From: Paenibacillus sp. MMS20-IR301
GTDB lineage: Bacteria > Bacillota > Bacilli > Paenibacillales > Paenibacillaceae
Length of the DNA: 64,000 nt
Assembly: GCF_032302195.1 (NCBI RefSeq)
Contig: NZ_CP135275.1
Coordinates: 6,797,501-6,861,500 of the forward strand
Direction of reading: 5' to 3'
The position numbers and the translations under genes were made by a program. The notes below the pieces were generated by a model that made no database searches, was not told where the DNA came from, and saw only the letters and a list, made by a program, of their open reading frames with translations. Shown here piece by piece: positions 62,501-64,000 of this stretch (the first letter of the stretch is position 1; the number at the start of each line of letters is the position of its first letter).

Positions 62501-63181
62501 ATGAGTGTTTTTCGCAGAATGAGGGATATCACCGTAGCTAACTTGAATGAACGCCTGGAACAGAGCCAGGACCCCGTGAAGCTGATTGATCAATTTCTAC
62601 ATTCAACCCGTGAAGAGATCGGGGAGGCCGAGCGGCTGTACCAGCAATACGCTTCCCATACGAAGCAATTGCAGCAGCAGGTGAATCAGGCAACCGCGAT
62701 GAGAAACAAACGTGAAGAGCAGGCGCTCCTTGCACTCAAGGCAGGGGAGGATCATCTCGCCAAGCTGGCACTGCAGGAGAAGATTATCCATGAAGAGAAG
62801 CTGGAGCAATACAGCGGGCTGCTGGAGACGAGCCAGCAATCACTCTTCGATCTGGAAAGCCAGCTGAATGAACTCAAAATCGAGTATCAGACAGTATACA
62901 GCAAGCGCCAGTATTATGCAGCTCGGATGGAGTCGCTGCGGCTGCAGCAGCGCATGAATCAAAGAGCCGGCGCCTACGGCAATGCCGGTGATGTGCCCAA
63001 GATGTTCGGACGTCTGGAAGACAAGATGACGGACTGGGAGCTGGAAGCCAAGAGTCTGCGTGACCTGCGCCGGATGGGACAGGAATATGCAGTTCAGGCT
63101 GGAGAGACGGTAGCGACAGTGCTCGAAAGAGAAATGGCCCGCCTCAAGGAGAAGCTGAACAATGATGGCAGAAAGGAGTAG
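62501..63181 (+). CDS. PspA/IM30 family protein
   Basis: A 226-residue coiled-coil protein of the PspA/IM30/LiaH (bacterial ESCRT-III) family. It starts with an amphipathic helix (MSVFRRMRDITVANLNERLE), then the family pattern SQDPVKLIDQFLHSTREEIG and long heptad-rich helices. It polymerises on stressed membranes to stop proton leakage. The end overlaps the ribosome binding site of the PspC-domain gene. Confidence 0.93.
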   Translation: MSVFRRMRDITVANLNERLEQSQDPVKLIDQFLHSTREEIGEAERLYQQYASHTKQLQQQVNQATAMRNKREEQALLALKAGEDHLAKLALQEKIIHEEKLEQYSGLLETSQQSLFDLESQLNELKIEYQTVYSKRQYYAARMESLRLQQRMNQRAGAYGNAGDVPKMFGRLEDKMTDWELEAKSLRDLRRMGQEYAVQAGETVATVLEREMARLKEKLNNDGRKE

Positions 63182-63185
63182 TACT

Positions 63186-63677
63186 ATGACCCGATTGTAC
63201 CGTTCAACCCGAGACAAGGTAATGACAGGGCTGGCAGGCGGATTGTCCGAGACTCTCGGCATCGACTCCACGCTGTTCAGGATTCTGCTGGTGGTGAGCA
63301 TTCCCTTCAGCGGAGGCGCAACAATCCTGGTATACCTTATCGCGGCGATGGTAATCCCCAAAGAACCTACTCAATATAACCCCTTCGGACCTGGACCCGG
63401 CGGACCTTACGGCGGCCCCTACTCAGGCAGACCTGAACATGGGCATCACGGGCACCACGGACATCACGGACATCACGGGCATCATCACGGCGCTCCTGGA
63501 CATAACGGACAGCCGGGGCAGGGGGGCTACCCTCCCGGTTATGACAAGGCTGGTGCATACGCGGCTCCGGATTCCGGACTGGATGCCATGATGAAGGACA
63601 TTGAGAAGAAAGCACTGCAAAAAGAAGTTGAAGAGCTTAAACAAAAACTTGCTAAATACGAGAAGGGAGAATTGTAA
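63186..63677 (+). CDS. PspC domain protein with His/Gly-rich linker
   Basis: A 163-residue membrane protein. The PspC domain covers residues 1-60 (YRSTRDKVMTGLAGGLSETL, then a hydrophobic helix ILVYLIAAMVIP). A Gly/Pro/Tyr segment follows, then a His-Gly repeat at about 82-100 that may bind metal, and a C-terminal coiled coil (about 138-163). ATG 63186 has AAAGGAG seven bases upstream. Probably tethers or regulates the PspA homologues made on both sides. Confidence 0.9.
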   Translation: MTRLYRSTRDKVMTGLAGGLSETLGIDSTLFRILLVVSIPFSGGATILVYLIAAMVIPKEPTQYNPFGPGPGGPYGGPYSGRPEHGHHGHHGHHGHHGHHHGAPGHNGQPGQGGYPPGYDKAGAYAAPDSGLDAMMKDIEKKALQKEVEELKQKLAKYEKGEL

Positions 63678-63680
63678 ATC

Positions 63681-64000
63681 ATGGGAGTATTTAAACGGAT
63701 TAAGGATATGACTAAAGCGTCGGTAAACGACATGTTGGATAAGGTAGAGGACCCGATTGTAATGCTGAATCAATATCTGCGCGATATGGAGGCCGAAATT
63801 CATGAGGCTGAAGTAACGGTTGCAAAACAGATGGCTAACGAACGCCGCATGAAACAGCGTGTGGATGAAGCAGCCAAGGTATCCGGACAACGCGGAGCAC
63901 AGGCTGAGCTCGCACTCAAGAACGGCCAGGAGGAAGTTACCCGCAAGCTGCTGGAAGAGAAGATCTATTTCGACCAGAAGCATGCTGAATACAGTGAGCT
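63681..64000 (+). CDS. PspA/IM30 family protein (partial, runs off the window)
   Basis: The first 106 codons of a second PspA/IM30 homologue, starting MGVFKRIKDMTKASVNDMLD with the pattern VEDPIVMLNQYLRDMEAEIH. It starts three bases after the PspC stop codon. It differs clearly from the 62.5 kb copy, so the cluster carries two paralogues. Confidence 0.93.
   Translation, partial: MGVFKRIKDMTKASVNDMLDKVEDPIVMLNQYLRDMEAEIHEAEVTVAKQMANERRMKQRVDEAAKVSGQRGAQAELALKNGQEEVTRKLLEEKIYFDQKHAEYSE

Overview
The window looks like a chromosomal segment of a Paenibacillus-type Firmicute. This rests on the gene families seen: YesM/YesN two-component systems, several Lpl-type sugar ABC transporters without their own ATPase, GbsR, guanine-family riboswitch architecture and strong AGGAGG-type ribosome binding sites. 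Base composition is moderately GC-rich. No insertion sequence, phage or CRISPR array was found. The species assignment is inference.

Layout. 1-1600 is a 14-tRNA array. 1.7-5 kb holds a cystine-type ABC transporter pair, an aldo/keto reductase and a divergent MerR regulator. 5.2-7.7 kb holds a guanine-family riboswitch with an altered ligand pocket, followed by an allantoinase-like amidohydrolase and a cysteine hydrolase. 8-14 kb has a GH2 beta-galactosidase, an AraC regulator and a MATE exporter. 14.4-20.8 kb is an Lpl-type sugar transporter with a membrane-bound AraC regulator. 21-30.2 kb (minus strand) is a bacterial microcompartment (BMC) locus: UbiD decarboxylase, three BMC-H shell proteins, a long protein that may be a divergent trimeric shell protein, a flavoprotein-like protein, a EutN vertex protein, adenine deaminase, a cyclase-family hydrolase and a DUF1989 protein. 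30.4-40.8 kb continues the theme with an AraC regulator, a BMP-type nucleoside ABC importer, a nucleoside hydrolase, an ADP-ribosylglycohydrolase-like protein, UbiX and a DUF2294-like protein. 40.9-50.9 kb is a xylo-oligosaccharide module (response regulator, YesM kinase, response regulator, LplA/LplB/LplC transporter, GH10 xylanase). 51.2-53.5 kb is a methionine-type MetNIQ transporter. 53.6-59.3 kb is a Ugp-like transporter with a HAD/metallophosphoesterase fusion and a GbsR regulator. 59.6-64 kb has an Lrp regulator, an EamA exporter, an XRE repeat protein and a LiaI/PspA/PspC/PspA envelope-stress cluster that runs off the window.

The most interesting system is the purine-linked BMC regulon. 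Nucleosides would be imported (BmpA/NupOPQ type), split by the nucleoside hydrolase, deaminated by Ade, ring-opened by an amidohydrolase and cyclase-family hydrolase, and decarboxylated by UbiD using the prenylated flavin made by UbiX, partly inside a protein shell. This resembles the classical clostridial xanthine-to-aminoimidazole pathway in reaction types; the assignment of each step is inference. Three regulatory signals tie the dispersed pieces together. (1) A purine-riboswitch variant precedes the amidohydrolase. (2) An almost identical leader RNA ending in an intrinsic terminator lies directly upstream of both ubiD and ubiX, 10 kb apart. (3) A shared promoter block with the core GTAACATT-AT-CATTTACTTT lies upstream of both transcription units.

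Other notable signals are a dispersed 55-60 bp palindromic repeat family (five copies), two tandem-repeat arrays between the nucleoside operon and ubiX, an apparent ATT start codon in metN, a possible CTG start giving an encapsulation-like peptide, and a repeat-hairpin device between Lpl permease and binding-protein genes.
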